This document shows positions 1 to 8,718 of a stretch of DNA of 64,000 nt, in pieces (position 1 is the stretch's first letter; the number at the start of each line of letters is the position of its first letter). This DNA is from an uncultured Clostridia bacterium. GTDB taxonomy: Bacteria > Bacillota > Clostridia > Lachnospirales > Anaerotignaceae. The position numbers were made by a program, and so were the translations under genes. The notes beneath the pieces were generated by a model, which was given only the letters and a program-made list of their open reading frames with translations, was not told the origin of the DNA and made no database searches. The stretch is from NCBI GenBank assembly GCA_944378105.1, contig CALWGC010000028.1, positions 1-64,000 on the forward strand. The letters are read 5' to 3'.

Positions 1-160
1 CACTTTAAGTGGCTGCCTGTGATTGTAATGCGTTGCCAAATCTTCGATATTCCCTTTTAGGGAATACGCACGCAATACCCCTTCTAGGGGTTGTTCAAAC
101 CACTAGTTTACTAGTGGTTTTGATTGCGCAAAGGGAAACGCGGTGTTTCCCTTTTCAGAC
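1..160. mobile_element. Hairpin-array terminus, probably the end of an IS200/IS605-type element
   Basis: Five perfect inverted repeats lie in the first 155 bases: arms 1-5/7-11, 48-55/59-66, 77-82/86-91, 97-107/110-120 (11-bp arms, 2-nt loop) and 130-139/145-154 (10-bp arms). TGCGT at 29-33 can also pair with ACGCA at 66-70 around the second hairpin. There is no protein-coding logic here, and the spoVB reading frame on the minus strand is lost exactly where the array begins (about 160-164). Hairpin-rich ends are typical of IS200/IS605 transposons, whose right end also encodes the TnpB guide (omega) RNA. No transposase or TnpB is in view, so the assignment is inference; another structured-RNA element or MITE is possible. 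Confidence 0.45.
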
Positions 161-1000
161 TCCAAGGGGCATTGCCATACCCGTCAGACGACCAAAGTCG
201 GCCAAAGCGTTGGTGGATTGGGGAAACAAAGCCAAGCGCTGGGGAATGAGGATATTTTCTGCTGTATGTAAGAGGGAGCCAAAGACTCTGGTGGCGCTTA
301 AGGGCACGGCCATGGAAAGAATCAGCCACAGACTTTGATGCCAGGAAAAGCGGGGGCTTCGTTTGGCCACCGGCTGCATCTTTAGGCAAAAAAGCGTCAA
401 CAAAAACGAGGCCGTTTCGCCCAAGACGATCCCCACGGCGGCGGCGCACACAGCTTTTTCTGGCAGAGCCAAAGAAAAGGCCGCCGAAAGGGAAAAAATG
501 GCCCCCAACCGCACCAATTGCTCCAATAATTGGGAGGCCGCCGGTACGGCGTGTTTTTGCAGGCCATAGAAATACCCGCGCATACAGCTGCCCAAGGCCA
601 TCATGGGAATACAGCAGCTGACAATTTGTAATGGCCGTATGGCCCGCTCATCTTGCAGCACATGCACCGAGAGAACGGGCGCAAGAACAAATAACCCAAT
701 GGCCACCAATGTACTTAAACAGAGGGAGAGCAAAAGCGAAAGACGCAAAATCCGTTTGGCATTGCCCGTTTGACCCAAGGCCATTTCCCTTGCCGTCAGA
801 TGGGACAAGGTGGTGGTCAGTCCTGCGGAAGTGAGGCTCCAACTGAGGGCATAGATGGGCATCATCAGTTGATAAAGCCCCATGCCTTCGGCGCCGATGG
901 CTTTGGTCATGGTGATGCGGTAAAAAAAACCAAGCAAACGGGAAAGCAGGTTGGAAGCGCTCAATAGCAGCGCACCCTGCATGATTTGTTTTTTTTCCAT
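155..1000 (-). pseudogene. spoVB: Truncated SpoVB / MurJ-like flippase (stage V sporulation protein B)
   Basis: The 281 codons match the first half of the SpoVB/MVF polysaccharide flippase family, which handles lipid-linked precursors at the spore membrane. The N-terminus (GALLLSASNLLSRLLGFFYR), the EGMGLYQL stretch and several hydrophobic segments are family hallmarks. Intact SpoVB is about 500-520 residues with 12-14 membrane spans. Here the frame runs normally to GMAMPL, where family members continue into another helix, and then stops within three codons. Neither other frame upstream of position 155 restores SpoVB-like sequence, so a simple frameshift is unlikely. The junction coincides with the hairpin array at 1-160. 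The start is supported by AAAGGACG just upstream. The remainder of the gene may lie beyond the window on the far side of an insertion. Confidence 0.8.
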
Positions 1001-1060
1001 AAGAAAACGTCCTTTCTTTTCACCGGTATTTCTACCAATATATGAAGCAAAAGGACGGTT

Positions 1061-1840
1061 TCATGAAGAAGAATAAAACAGTTGGTCAAAGGTGAAGAAA
1101 TTGAACAAAGAAAAATATTCCCGCAGGTATTGGGCCGGCGCCAAATAGGAAACGGTTTTGGCCCCCAGGCCGTGGGCCTCATAGCCGGTTTGGCTTGCAA
1201 TACAGCCGGCACGAAAGACATGAAAGCCGTTGGTGACATAAACGACTTTTGCTTCCCTTTCGGGGAAGGCGGCTTCGATGATGGGCTTGGAAAAGAGAAA
1301 GTTTTCCATGGTGCGGGAAGATTGTTCTTCCACCCAGAGGTCGCTTTTGGGGACGCCTTTTTCTAAGAGATATTGTTTCATGGCGCTGCCTTCGGTGACC
1401 CATTCGTTGGGGCCTTGGCCGCCGGAAACCAGGATTTTACAGCCAGGGTTTTGCAGATAATAGTCGAAGGCAGCATCCAGCCGGTAGGCCAAAGAAAGGC
1501 TCACCTGGTCTTTGTTGAGTCCCGCCCCCAGCACCAACACCACATCGGCCCCTTGGGGTGGTTGCTCTTTTCCTGTGACCAATAACAGCCCAGTGCAAAA
1601 GCAAAGGCTACTTAAAAAAATCACTAAGGCCACTTGGAAGAGGCGATGGAACCTTTTTTTCCATCCCTCTTGGCAATGGGCACAAACAGCAGGATACCAA
1701 AGGCCATAGCAAAAGAATACGGCCCCCACAAAAAAAGAAAGGGCATTGCCCAAGCTGAAGGTGGTTCCAATACAAACCATGGCACCATAGCACATGGAGA
1801 TGACGCCCAAACAACAGGCCACTTTTCGCCAAAGGCTCAT
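1061..1840 (-). CDS. YdcF/SanA-like (DUF218) membrane protein
   Basis: This 259-residue protein has two or three hydrophobic segments in its first 110 residues, followed by a DUF218 domain. The domain shows DVVLVLGAG, the LVSGGQG strand-loop, ...ESRT-like EQSSRTMENF, and VTNGFHVFRA, the usual order of conserved blocks. Members of the family (YdcF, SanA, ElyC) are linked to envelope integrity and precursor metabolism, and biochemical activity is poorly defined. The start has AAAGGATGTG upstream. It is convergent with nothing and divergent from uvrC; its stop lies 60 bp from the spoVB fragment, on the same strand, so the two may be cotranscribed. Confidence 0.85.
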   Translation of the reverse strand: MSLWRKVACCLGVISMCYGAMVCIGTTFSLGNALSFFVGAVFFCYGLWYPAVCAHCQEGWKKRFHRLFQVALVIFLSSLCFCTGLLLVTGKEQPPQGADVVLVLGAGLNKDQVSLSLAYRLDAAFDYYLQNPGCKILVSGGQGPNEWVTEGSAMKQYLLEKGVPKSDLWVEEQSSRTMENFLFSKPIIEAAFPEREAKVVYVTNGFHVFRAGCIASQTGYEAHGLGAKTVSYLAPAQYLREYFSLFNFFTFDQLFYSSS

Positions 1841-1882
1841 GCAGTTTCACATCCTTTCTTCTTTAGTATATCAAAAAACCAT

Positions 1883-1910
1883 TTGTTCCGAAAGCAGAAG
1901 ATGGTATAAT
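1883..1910 (+). promoter_or_regulatory. Sigma-A-type promoter of uvrC
   Basis: TTGTTC at 1883-1888, a 16-nt spacer and TATAAT at 1905-1910. TGG directly precedes the -10, giving an extended -10. The uvrC start codon is about 50 nt downstream. Confidence 0.65.
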
Positions 1911-1961
1911 AAGAAAAAATTCAGAATTTCATCAGATTAGAAAAAAAGAGGACCCAAAATC

Positions 1962-3821
1962 ATGTTTGATATCAAAGAAGAACTGAAAAAACTGCCCTTA
2001 AAACCGGGCGTTTATATTATGAAAGACGTCAACGACCAGGTGATTTATGTGGGCAAGGCCGTAAAGCTGAAAAACCGGGTGAGTCAATATTTTCAAAACA
2101 GCAAAAATCACTCGCCTAAGGTGCAAAGCATGGTCAGCCATATTGCCGAGTTTGAATACATTGTCACCGATACAGAAATGGAAGCGTTGATTTTGGAATG
2201 TAATCTCATCAAAGAATACAGTCCCAAATACAACATTGCCTTAAAAGACGATAAAACCTATCCTTATATTAAAGTGACGCTGCAAGAACATTTTCCGCGG
2301 GTGTTTTCCACCCGCCGGTATGAAAAAGACGGCGCTCGCTACTTTGGCCCCATCACTGACGCCACGGCCGTCAAAGAAGCCGTGGAGATGGTCCATAAGC
2401 TTTGGCCCATTCGCAAATGCAAGAAAGTGTTTCCCAGGGATTTGAAAAAAGAAAGGCCCTGTCTGAACTATCATATTGGCCAGTGCGCGGCTCCTTGTGA
2501 CGGCTTGGTAGACGAAGAGACCTATCGCAAATGGGTGCAGGAAGCCATTTTGTTTTTGGAAGGCAAGCACCAGGATATTTTGGCGCAGATGCGCAAGGAA
2601 ATGGACGAGGCGGCAGAGGCGTTGGATTTTGAAAAAGCGGCGCTGTTGCGGGACAAGATTCTTTCGGTGGAGCGGGTGGCACAAAAACAGAAGATCACCA
2701 ATGTGGGCTATCAAGATAGCGACGTCATTGGTTTGGCCAGGGCTTTTGATGAAGCATTGGTGCAGGTTTTTTTCATCCGCGGTGGAAAAATCACAGGCCG
2801 GGAACATTTTTTGATGAAAAACACAGAAGGCAGCAGCCGCTCCCAGGTGATGACCGAGTTTATCAAGTTGTTTTATAGCGGCACGGCCTTTATTCCCAAA
2901 GAGCTATTGCTGGAAGATGCGCCGGAAGAAGGGGAAAAGGAAATGTTGGAAGGGTGGCTTTCGGCCATGAAAGGCAGCAAAGTCAGCCTGGTGGTGCCGC
3001 AAAAAGGAGAAAAGCACAAGCTGACCGAGTTGGCCGGGCAAAACGCCCAGGTGACTTTAAGCCAATTTGGCGAAAAGATCAAGCGAGAGCAACAACGAAC
3101 CATTGGCGCCATGGAGCAGTTGGCCCAGGCCTTGGGGCTTCGGGACAAAGTGGAGCGGGTGGAAAGCTATGACATTTCCCATATCCAGGGGTATCACTCG
3201 GTGGGCAGCATGGTGGTTTTCGAAAACGGAAAAGCCAAAAAAAGCGACTATCGAAAGTTTAAAATCAAGACCGTAGTGGGAGCCAACGACATAGCCTCCA
3301 TGGAAGAAGTGTTAACAAGGCGGGTGCGCCATGCCGTGGAGGAGCAGGACGAGCGGTTTGGGCGGCTGCCGGATTTGATTTTGATGGATGGCGGCAAGGC
3401 CCAGATTGCGGCGGCCCAAGGGGTGCTGGCCTCCTTTGGGGTGACGGTTCCCGTTTGTGGCATGGTCAAAGACGAGCATCACCGCACCCGGGGGCTGTTA
3501 TACGAAGGAAAGGAAATTGCACTGCCAACCAATAGCGAAGCCTTTCAACTGATTACCCGGATTCAAGACGAAGTACACCGCTTTGCCATCACCTATCACC
3601 GTCAACTGCGGCAAAAAAGCCAGGTGGAATCGGTGTTAGACCAAATTGAGGGTATCGGTCCCAAGCGGAGAAAGGCGTTATTGCGTCACTTTGGCGATAC
3701 GGAGCAAATTGCCCAAGCAGAAGTGGCCGATTTGCTGGAGGTGCCGGAGATGACCATCAAAGCCGCCGAAGCGGTGTATCGCTTTTTCCGAACAGACGTA
3801 CCAAGTCAGGAAGCGGATTAA
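1962..3821 (+). CDS. uvrC: UvrABC excinuclease subunit C
   Basis: UvrC makes both incisions around bulky DNA lesions in nucleotide excision repair, acting with UvrA and UvrB. The 619 residues are the usual length. Domains in order: GIY-YIG nuclease near residues 14-95 (GVYIMKD...IYVGKA), a Cys-rich segment around 150-175, a UVR motif at about 205-240 (EALDFEKAALLRDKI), the RNase H-like nuclease domain (ESYDISHIQG and LILMDGGKAQI), and C-terminal helix-hairpin-helix motifs (IEGIGPKRRKALL). An AGAGGA sequence precedes the ATG. It is transcribed in the same direction as hprK, which has its own promoter. Confidence 0.98.
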   Translation: MFDIKEELKKLPLKPGVYIMKDVNDQVIYVGKAVKLKNRVSQYFQNSKNHSPKVQSMVSHIAEFEYIVTDTEMEALILECNLIKEYSPKYNIALKDDKTYPYIKVTLQEHFPRVFSTRRYEKDGARYFGPITDATAVKEAVEMVHKLWPIRKCKKVFPRDLKKERPCLNYHIGQCAAPCDGLVDEETYRKWVQEAILFLEGKHQDILAQMRKEMDEAAEALDFEKAALLRDKILSVERVAQKQKITNVGYQDSDVIGLARAFDEALVQVFFIRGGKITGREHFLMKNTEGSSRSQVMTEFIKLFYSGTAFIPKELLLEDAPEEGEKEMLEGWLSAMKGSKVSLVVPQKGEKHKLTELAGQNAQVTLSQFGEKIKREQQRTIGAMEQLAQALGLRDKVERVESYDISHIQGYHSVGSMVVFENGKAKKSDYRKFKIKTVVGANDIASMEEVLTRRVRHAVEEQDERFGRLPDLILMDGGKAQIAAAQGVLASFGVTVPVCGMVKDEHHRTRGLLYEGKEIALPTNSEAFQLITRIQDEVHRFAITYHRQLRQKSQVESVLDQIEGIGPKRRKALLRHFGDTEQIAQAEVADLLEVPEMTIKAAEAVYRFFRTDVPSQEAD

Positions 3822-3873
3822 CGAGACAAAACAGAAAAAATGTTTCTTTTTTGTTTCAAAATGACTGCCTAAC

Positions 3874-3902
3874 TTGTATCAAAGAACGAAATATGGTAAA
3901 AT
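3874..3902 (+). promoter_or_regulatory. Sigma-A-type promoter of the hprK cluster
   Basis: TTGTAT at 3874-3879, a 17-nt spacer and TAAAAT at 3897-3902, with TGG just before the -10. It lies between the uvrC stop and the hprK ribosome binding site. Confidence 0.65.
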
Positions 3903-3945
3903 CTAACGATGCGGAAGTAATTTGAATGAAGGAGGCGGGCGGAAC

Positions 3946-4857
3946 ATGTATTCCGTACCAATGGAAAAATTTGTGGCGGAGTTTCATTTGGAAAACTTGG
4001 TGCCGGATATTTCTCTGGAAGGAAAAGTCCTCACCAGCAATGAAGTCAACCGCCCGGCGTTACAGTTAGCTGGTTTTTTTGACTATTTTGAAAATTACAT
4101 GGTGCAGATTATGGGGCAGGTGGAATATGCCTATTTGGAGCGGTTGGAGCCCATGTTTCGGGAGGATGTGCTGCGAAAACTCTTTAGTTTTGGGTTCCCT
4201 TGTCTCATTATCTGTAATAACATTCCCATGTTTCCAGAGATTGCTGTGTTTGCCAGAGAGTTTCAAGTGCCGGTTTTTCGTACCAATTACCGGGAGTCGG
4301 ACTTTATGGGTGAAATCAGCCGCTGGCTCAAATGTGAAGTGGCTGACCGAATTACCATCCACGGGGTGTTGGTGGAAATTTACGGCGAAGGCATTTTAAT
4401 CATTGGCGATAGTGGCGTGGGCAAAAGCGAAGCGGCGCTGGAACTGATCAAAAGAGGGCACCGGCTGGTGGCCGACGATGCGGTGGAGATCAAAAAGATT
4501 TCCCACGAAACCCTCATCGGCAGCTGTCCGGAACTGATCCGTTATTTTTTGGAACTGCGCGGCATCGGTATCATCGATGTGCGGGAACTGTTTGGCGTAG
4601 GTGCCATCAAGCAAGAACAGACCATTGATATGGTCATTCGTCTGGAACTATGGGACGAACAAAAAGTGTATGATCGCATGGGGCTGGAGGATGAGTATTA
4701 TGAAATCATGGGTAATAAAGTGGTTTGTAACTCCATTCCGGTGCGCCCAGGACGAAATATTGCCATCATTTGCGAATCGGCTGCCATGAATTGTCGCCAA
4801 AAGAAACTGGGGTATAATGCAGCCAAGGTGTTAAGCGAACGAATGAGCAGACGTTAA
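3946..4857 (+). CDS. hprK: HPr kinase/phosphorylase
   Basis: HprK phosphorylates or dephosphorylates the regulatory serine of HPr and Crh, coupling glycolytic state to catabolite repression. At 303 residues it is standard length. The Walker A motif GDSGVGKS is at about 154-161, and the family signature GIGIIDVRELFGVGAI follows near 203. The start at 3946 is chosen because AAGGAGGC lies 9 bases before it; an upstream in-frame ATG at 3922 overlaps this ribosome binding site and has none of its own. It heads a run of genes (ROK kinase, murB, rapZ, whiA, HPr-like) spaced by 15-100 bp, and its likely substrate is encoded at the end of that run. Confidence 0.97.
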   Translation: MYSVPMEKFVAEFHLENLVPDISLEGKVLTSNEVNRPALQLAGFFDYFENYMVQIMGQVEYAYLERLEPMFREDVLRKLFSFGFPCLIICNNIPMFPEIAVFAREFQVPVFRTNYRESDFMGEISRWLKCEVADRITIHGVLVEIYGEGILIIGDSGVGKSEAALELIKRGHRLVADDAVEIKKISHETLIGSCPELIRYFLELRGIGIIDVRELFGVGAIKQEQTIDMVIRLELWDEQKVYDRMGLEDEYYEIMGNKVVCNSIPVRPGRNIAIICESAAMNCRQKKLGYNAAKVLSERMSRR

Positions 4858-4876
4858 ACTTTTAGGAGGTGTATCC

Positions 4877-5839
4877 ATGTATGCAATCGGCGTAAACTTG
4901 GATTTGACCAACATCATAGCCGGTGTTGTGGACGAGTCCGGAACGATCTTATCGAAGGAATCGATTCCGACGCTTAGGTATCGTCCCGTTTCGGAAATCA
5001 TGTCCGACTTGGCGGTGTTGGTAAAGCGAGTGGCTTTTGCAGCCGGAGTGGATTTTGATACAGAAATTGATCATGTGGGCATTGGAACTTATGGTACCAT
5101 TGACCGCAGAAGCGGAACATTGATTTATTCCAGCCATTTTGGATTTCGGGATGTGCCTTTGTTGGCAGAAATCAAAAAGCATATTTCCATTCCTGTTTAT
5201 ATTGAAAACGATGCCAACTGCTATGCGTTGGCAGAAAGCCGTTGGGGTTCCACCAAAGGATATAAAAATTCGGTGATCGTTACGCTGGGGACGGCCATCA
5301 GCGGCGGGATTATGGTGAACAAAGAAGTGTATCATGGGGCGTTTTTTGGCGCCGGGGAACTGGGCCATCATGTGATTGTGATGGACGGGGAAAAATGCGA
5401 CTGTGGCCGCTGTGGCTGCTGGGCGGCTTATGCTTCCTCCACGGCCTTGGTGCGCGACGCCCGCATTGCGGCCATCCGCCATCCAGAAAGCGAAATGTTT
5501 CGGATGGTCAATGGCGACTTGCGCTTGATGAGCTATCGCATTCCCTTTGAGGCGGCCAAAAAAGGCGACGTCTATGCGGCAGAAATTGTGCATATGTTTA
5601 AGAGATATGTGGCTTTGGGCCTGATTAACATTGTCAATATTTTGCAGCCAGATGCCATTGCCATCGGCGGAAAGCTGCGCAAAATTGGCCATGAATTTAT
5701 TGATGACGTGGCGGCGTTGGTGTATGAAAAGGCCTTTGGGCAGCAGGAAAACGCCAATACTAAGGTGATGCTTGCGTCCATGGATTATGATGCGGTCATC
5801 ATTGGGGCAGCCATGTTGCAGGCCTGGAAAGAGGAATAA
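4877..5839 (+). CDS. ROK-family sugar kinase (glucokinase-like)
   Basis: The 320-residue protein has the ROK layout: an N-terminal ATPase strand, the catalytic ENDAN motif near 114-118, the GAGELGH motif near 160 that supplies a zinc-binding His, and the cysteine cluster CDCGRCGC near 175. In most ROK kinases the cluster is followed by Glu (GCxE); here it reads GCWAAYAS, with Ala in that place. A typical activity would be ATP-dependent phosphorylation of glucose or an N-acyl amino sugar; the N-terminus also resembles ROK regulators but there is no helix-turn-helix domain. AGGAGGTG precedes the ATG, 19 bp after hprK. A position between hprK and murB suits a link to sugar metabolism or wall recycling. 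Substrate is not predictable. Confidence 0.88.
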   Translation: MYAIGVNLDLTNIIAGVVDESGTILSKESIPTLRYRPVSEIMSDLAVLVKRVAFAAGVDFDTEIDHVGIGTYGTIDRRSGTLIYSSHFGFRDVPLLAEIKKHISIPVYIENDANCYALAESRWGSTKGYKNSVIVTLGTAISGGIMVNKEVYHGAFFGAGELGHHVIVMDGEKCDCGRCGCWAAYASSTALVRDARIAAIRHPESEMFRMVNGDLRLMSYRIPFEAAKKGDVYAAEIVHMFKRYVALGLINIVNILQPDAIAIGGKLRKIGHEFIDDVAALVYEKAFGQQENANTKVMLASMDYDAVIIGAAMLQAWKEE

Positions 5840-5857
5840 GCGAAGGAGGATGCGCAG

Positions 5858-6763
5858 GTGACGCTGTTAGAGCGGTTGAAAGAAGCGGCGGGAGAGACGC
5901 AGGTGAAGGTGCAAGAACCCATGAAGCACCATTGCACCTTTCAAACCGGCGGCCCGGCGGATTATTTTGTGGAAGTCTCGTCTTGGCGCGTGCTGTTTAC
6001 GGTACTGGCTTTACTGAAAGAAGAAGGCGTGCCGGTGACGGTGTTGGGCAAAGGCTCCAATGTGCTGGTCAAAGAAGGGGGCATCCGCGGCGCAGTGGTA
6101 ACGCTAGGAGAAGGCTTTCGCCAGGTGAGACGGGACGGCAACTGTCTGGTGGTGGGGGCCGGTGCTGCCTTAAGCCAGATGGCCTTAGCGGCCATGGAAG
6201 CCTCTCTTTTGGGCGTGGCCTTTGCCGGCGGGATTCCCGGCACCTTTGGCGGGGCCGTGGTGATGAATGCCGGGGCCTATGGCGGAGAGCTGAAAGATGT
6301 GCTGAAGGAAGTGACGGTGCTGGACCAAAAGTTACAGGTACAAACTCTGCCGGCTTCGGCACTGGACTTGGGCTACCGCCACAGCAATATCATAGAGAAA
6401 GGATATTTGGTTCTGGAAGGCGTTTTGGAACTGGAAGAAGGGGACAAAGAAGCCATCCGGGCCCAAATGAAAGACTATGCCGCCCGGCGCAGGGAAAAAC
6501 AACCCCTGGAATATGCCAGCGCCGGCAGCACCTTCAAGCGGCCCGAGGGCCACTTTGCAGGCGCGCTCATCGAGCAATGCGGCCTGAAGGGATACCAGGT
6601 GGGCGGTGGCGCCGTTTCCACAAAACATGCCGGTTTTGTGGTCAACTTGGGCCAGGCCAAAAGCGACGATTTGTTGGCCGTCATTGCCCATGTGCAATCG
6701 GTGGTGCTGGAACAAACGGGCGTGGCATTGGAGTGTGAAGTAAAAATCATCGGAGAAGACTAG
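5858..6763 (+). CDS. murB: UDP-N-acetylenolpyruvoylglucosamine reductase
   Basis: MurB reduces the enolpyruvyl group with NADPH and FAD to give UDP-MurNAc in peptidoglycan synthesis. The 301 residues match the type II (short) MurB of Bacillota. Visible are HHCTFQTGGPADYF, the FAD-binding VLGKGSNVLV, GIPGTFGGAVVMNAGAYGGE, the catalytic serine region YASAGSTFKRP and a C-terminal Glu (ALECEVKIIG). The start is GTG with AAGGAGGA 8 bases upstream. Only 18 bp separate it from the ROK gene and 18 bp from rapZ. Confidence 0.97.
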   Translation: MTLLERLKEAAGETQVKVQEPMKHHCTFQTGGPADYFVEVSSWRVLFTVLALLKEEGVPVTVLGKGSNVLVKEGGIRGAVVTLGEGFRQVRRDGNCLVVGAGAALSQMALAAMEASLLGVAFAGGIPGTFGGAVVMNAGAYGGELKDVLKEVTVLDQKLQVQTLPASALDLGYRHSNIIEKGYLVLEGVLELEEGDKEAIRAQMKDYAARRREKQPLEYASAGSTFKRPEGHFAGALIEQCGLKGYQVGGGAVSTKHAGFVVNLGQAKSDDLLAVIAHVQSVVLEQTGVALECEVKIIGED

Positions 6764-6781
6764 GCAAGGCAAAAGGGTGTG

Positions 6782-7657
6782 ATGCAAATGAAATTTGTCA
6801 TTGTAACAGGTATGTCCGGCGCCGGAAAGACGACGGTGTTGAAGTTTTTGGAGGACATCAATTATTTTTGTGCCGATAATTTGCCCCCGGCGTTATTGTT
6901 GAAATTTGCGGAATTGTTTGAACAGGGGCGGGAGATTGACAAAGTGGCACTGGGCATCGACATCCGCGGCGGAAAGTTGTTTGAAGACTTGTTTCATGGC
7001 CTGGATTGTCTCAACGAAAACGGCTATGATTATGAAATTTTGTTCTTGGACGCTTCTGATGAAAGCCTGATTAAACGGTTCAAAGAAACCAGACGCAGCC
7101 ATCCCCTTTCCCGGGGTGGCTCCATTGCCGATGGCATCCAAAAAGAGCGTAAAATTTTGGAAAAAGTGAAAAAGCGGGCCAACTATATCATCGACACCAG
7201 TAATATTTTGACCCGGGAACTGAAAGAAAAGATCAACGATATTTTTGTGCTCAATGAAAACTTTGAAAGTTTGATGATTACGGTGGATTCCTTTGGGTTC
7301 AAGTATGGCATTCCCATCGATTCGGATTTGGTGTTTGATGTGCGGTTTTTGCCAAACCCCTATTATATTCCGGAACTGAAGGAGCAAACGGGAAACGACC
7401 GGCCAGTCAGCGACTATGTGATGAGTTTTGAAGAGAGCCAGATCTTTTTGGATAAGTTGTTGGACTTGCTGGAATTTCTCATTCCGCAGTATATCAAAGA
7501 GGGGAAAAACAGCCTGGTGATCAGCATTGGATGCACGGGAGGCAAGCATCGTTCGGTGACGTTAGCCAATGCGCTTTCCAAGGGGCTGACGGAGAAAGGT
7601 CACTCCGTACGGCTGCGGCATAACGACATCGAAAAGGATGCGAAACAAAAGAAATGA
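6782..7657 (+). CDS. rapZ: RNase adapter / nucleotide-binding protein RapZ (YvcJ family)
   Basis: RapZ-family proteins are GTP/ATP-binding regulators; in Bacillus the homologue is YvcJ. The P-loop GMSGAGKTT is at about 10-18, and the C-terminal domain has [15 protein letters not shown] and the conserved [10 protein letters not shown] segment. Length (291) is normal. A GTG at 6779 is a codon upstream and equally in frame; the ATG is preferred because AAAGG lies at suitable distance. In many Bacillota the next gene is mgfK/yvcK, but here rapZ is followed directly by whiA. Confidence 0.95.
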   Translation: MQMKFVIVTGMSGAGKTTVLKFLEDINYFCADNLPPALLLKFAELFEQGREIDKVALGIDIRGGKLFEDLFHGLDCLNENGYDYEILFLDASDESLIKRFKETRRSHPLSRGGSIADGIQKERKILEKVKKRANYIIDTSNILTRELKEKINDIFVLNENFESLMITVDSFGFKYGIPIDSDLVFDVRFLPNPYYIPELKEQTGNDRPVSDYVMSFEESQIFLDKLLDLLEFLIPQYIKEGKNSLVISIGCTGGKHRSVTLANALSKGLTEKGHSVRLRHNDIEKDAKQKK

Positions 7658-7752
7658 GAAGTCTATAGTAAAAAGAGAATAATCGTAGGGTTTCAACAGA
7701 ATTTGCAAAAGTGTCTAAGAAAAGGAACCGTTTGGTGCCGGAGGTGAAAAAT

Positions 7753-8718
7753 TTGTCGTTTTCTTCTAATGTCAAAAGCGAACTGGCACATCATTTTGGA
7801 GAAGCGCGCCATTGCCAAATTGCCGAAATTGCTGCACTGTTGAATATGTGTGGAGATTATGTGCCTTTGGCGCAAAACTTTTGTGTAAAAATACATACGG
7901 AAAATGTTACCGTGGCCAGAAAGTGCTTTACATTATTGAAAAAAACTTTTAATATAGAATGTGAAATACAAGTCAAACGGAATCAGCAACTGAACAAAAA
8001 ACGGGCGTATACGCTGCTTTTGGACGGTGCAGAAGACGCGGTGCAAAAGGCATTGTTTGCCACAGGGCTGATGACGAAAGACAAAAATGTGGCGCTGGGG
8101 ACACAGATTGATCCGTTGGTGGTTTCTTCTGTTTGTTGTAAACGGGCGTATATCCGGGGCGCGTTTTTGGCCGCAGGTTCGGTCAGCGATCCGGAAAAGA
8201 CGTATCATTTGGAATTTGTAACCAATGACGAAGGATATGCACACCAACTGATTGCTTTGATCAATTCCTTTGAAATGGATGCCAAACTGGTCAAGCGAAA
8301 GGAACAATTTGTGGTCTATTTGAAAGAGGGCGAACAGATTGTGGATTTGCTGAATATCATGGGCGCCCATGTGGCTTTGATGGAAATGGAGAATGTGCGT
8401 ATTTTAAAAGATATGCGCAACAATGTCAACCGCAAGGTCAACTGCGAAACGGCAAACTTGAATAAGACCATTGCGGCCTCGGTCAAGCAACTGGAAGACA
8501 TTCAGTTGTTGCGGCAAACAGTTGGGTTTGATACATTGCCAAAGGCGCTGGAGGAAATTGCGCAGGCCAGAATTGCCTATCCAGAAGCCAGCTTGAAAGA
8601 GTTGGGAGAAATGATGGACCCGCCGGTGGGTAAATCCGGCGTCAATCATCGGCTGCGAAAGATCAGTGAAATGGCAGAAAACTTAAGAGAGGGAATGGTA
8701 AGAAGCGATGATCAGTAA
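7753..8718 (+). CDS. whiA: DNA-binding protein WhiA
   Basis: WhiA combines a LAGLIDADG-like domain with a C-terminal helix-turn-helix and, in Bacillota, affects division and chromosome segregation. A longer frame opens at GTG 7711, but the family N-terminus MSFSS begins at TTG 7753, which has GGAGGTG 6 bases upstream; I therefore use TTG 7753 (321 residues). The sequence shows ELAHHFGEARHCQIAEIAALL, CCKRAYIRGAFLAAGSVSDPEKTYHLEF and the C-terminal SLKELGEMMDPPVGKSGVNHR helix-turn-helix. Its last 11 bases overlap the start of the HPr-like gene, so the pair is surely cotranscribed. Confidence 0.96.
   Translation: MSFSSNVKSELAHHFGEARHCQIAEIAALLNMCGDYVPLAQNFCVKIHTENVTVARKCFTLLKKTFNIECEIQVKRNQQLNKKRAYTLLLDGAEDAVQKALFATGLMTKDKNVALGTQIDPLVVSSVCCKRAYIRGAFLAAGSVSDPEKTYHLEFVTNDEGYAHQLIALINSFEMDAKLVKRKEQFVVYLKEGEQIVDLLNIMGAHVALMEMENVRILKDMRNNVNRKVNCETANLNKTIAASVKQLEDIQLLRQTVGFDTLPKALEEIAQARIAYPEASLKELGEMMDPPVGKSGVNHRLRKISEMAENLREGMVRSDDQ

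Noticed and set aside
4949-5692. 247-codon minus-strand open frame opposite the ROK kinase
   Set aside because: It lies wholly inside a gene with strong family motifs, has no ribosome binding site and no recognisable domain.
5932-6738. 268-codon plus-strand frame overlapping murB
   Set aside because: It is an Arg/Gly-rich alternative frame of murB, produced by GC-rich codons.
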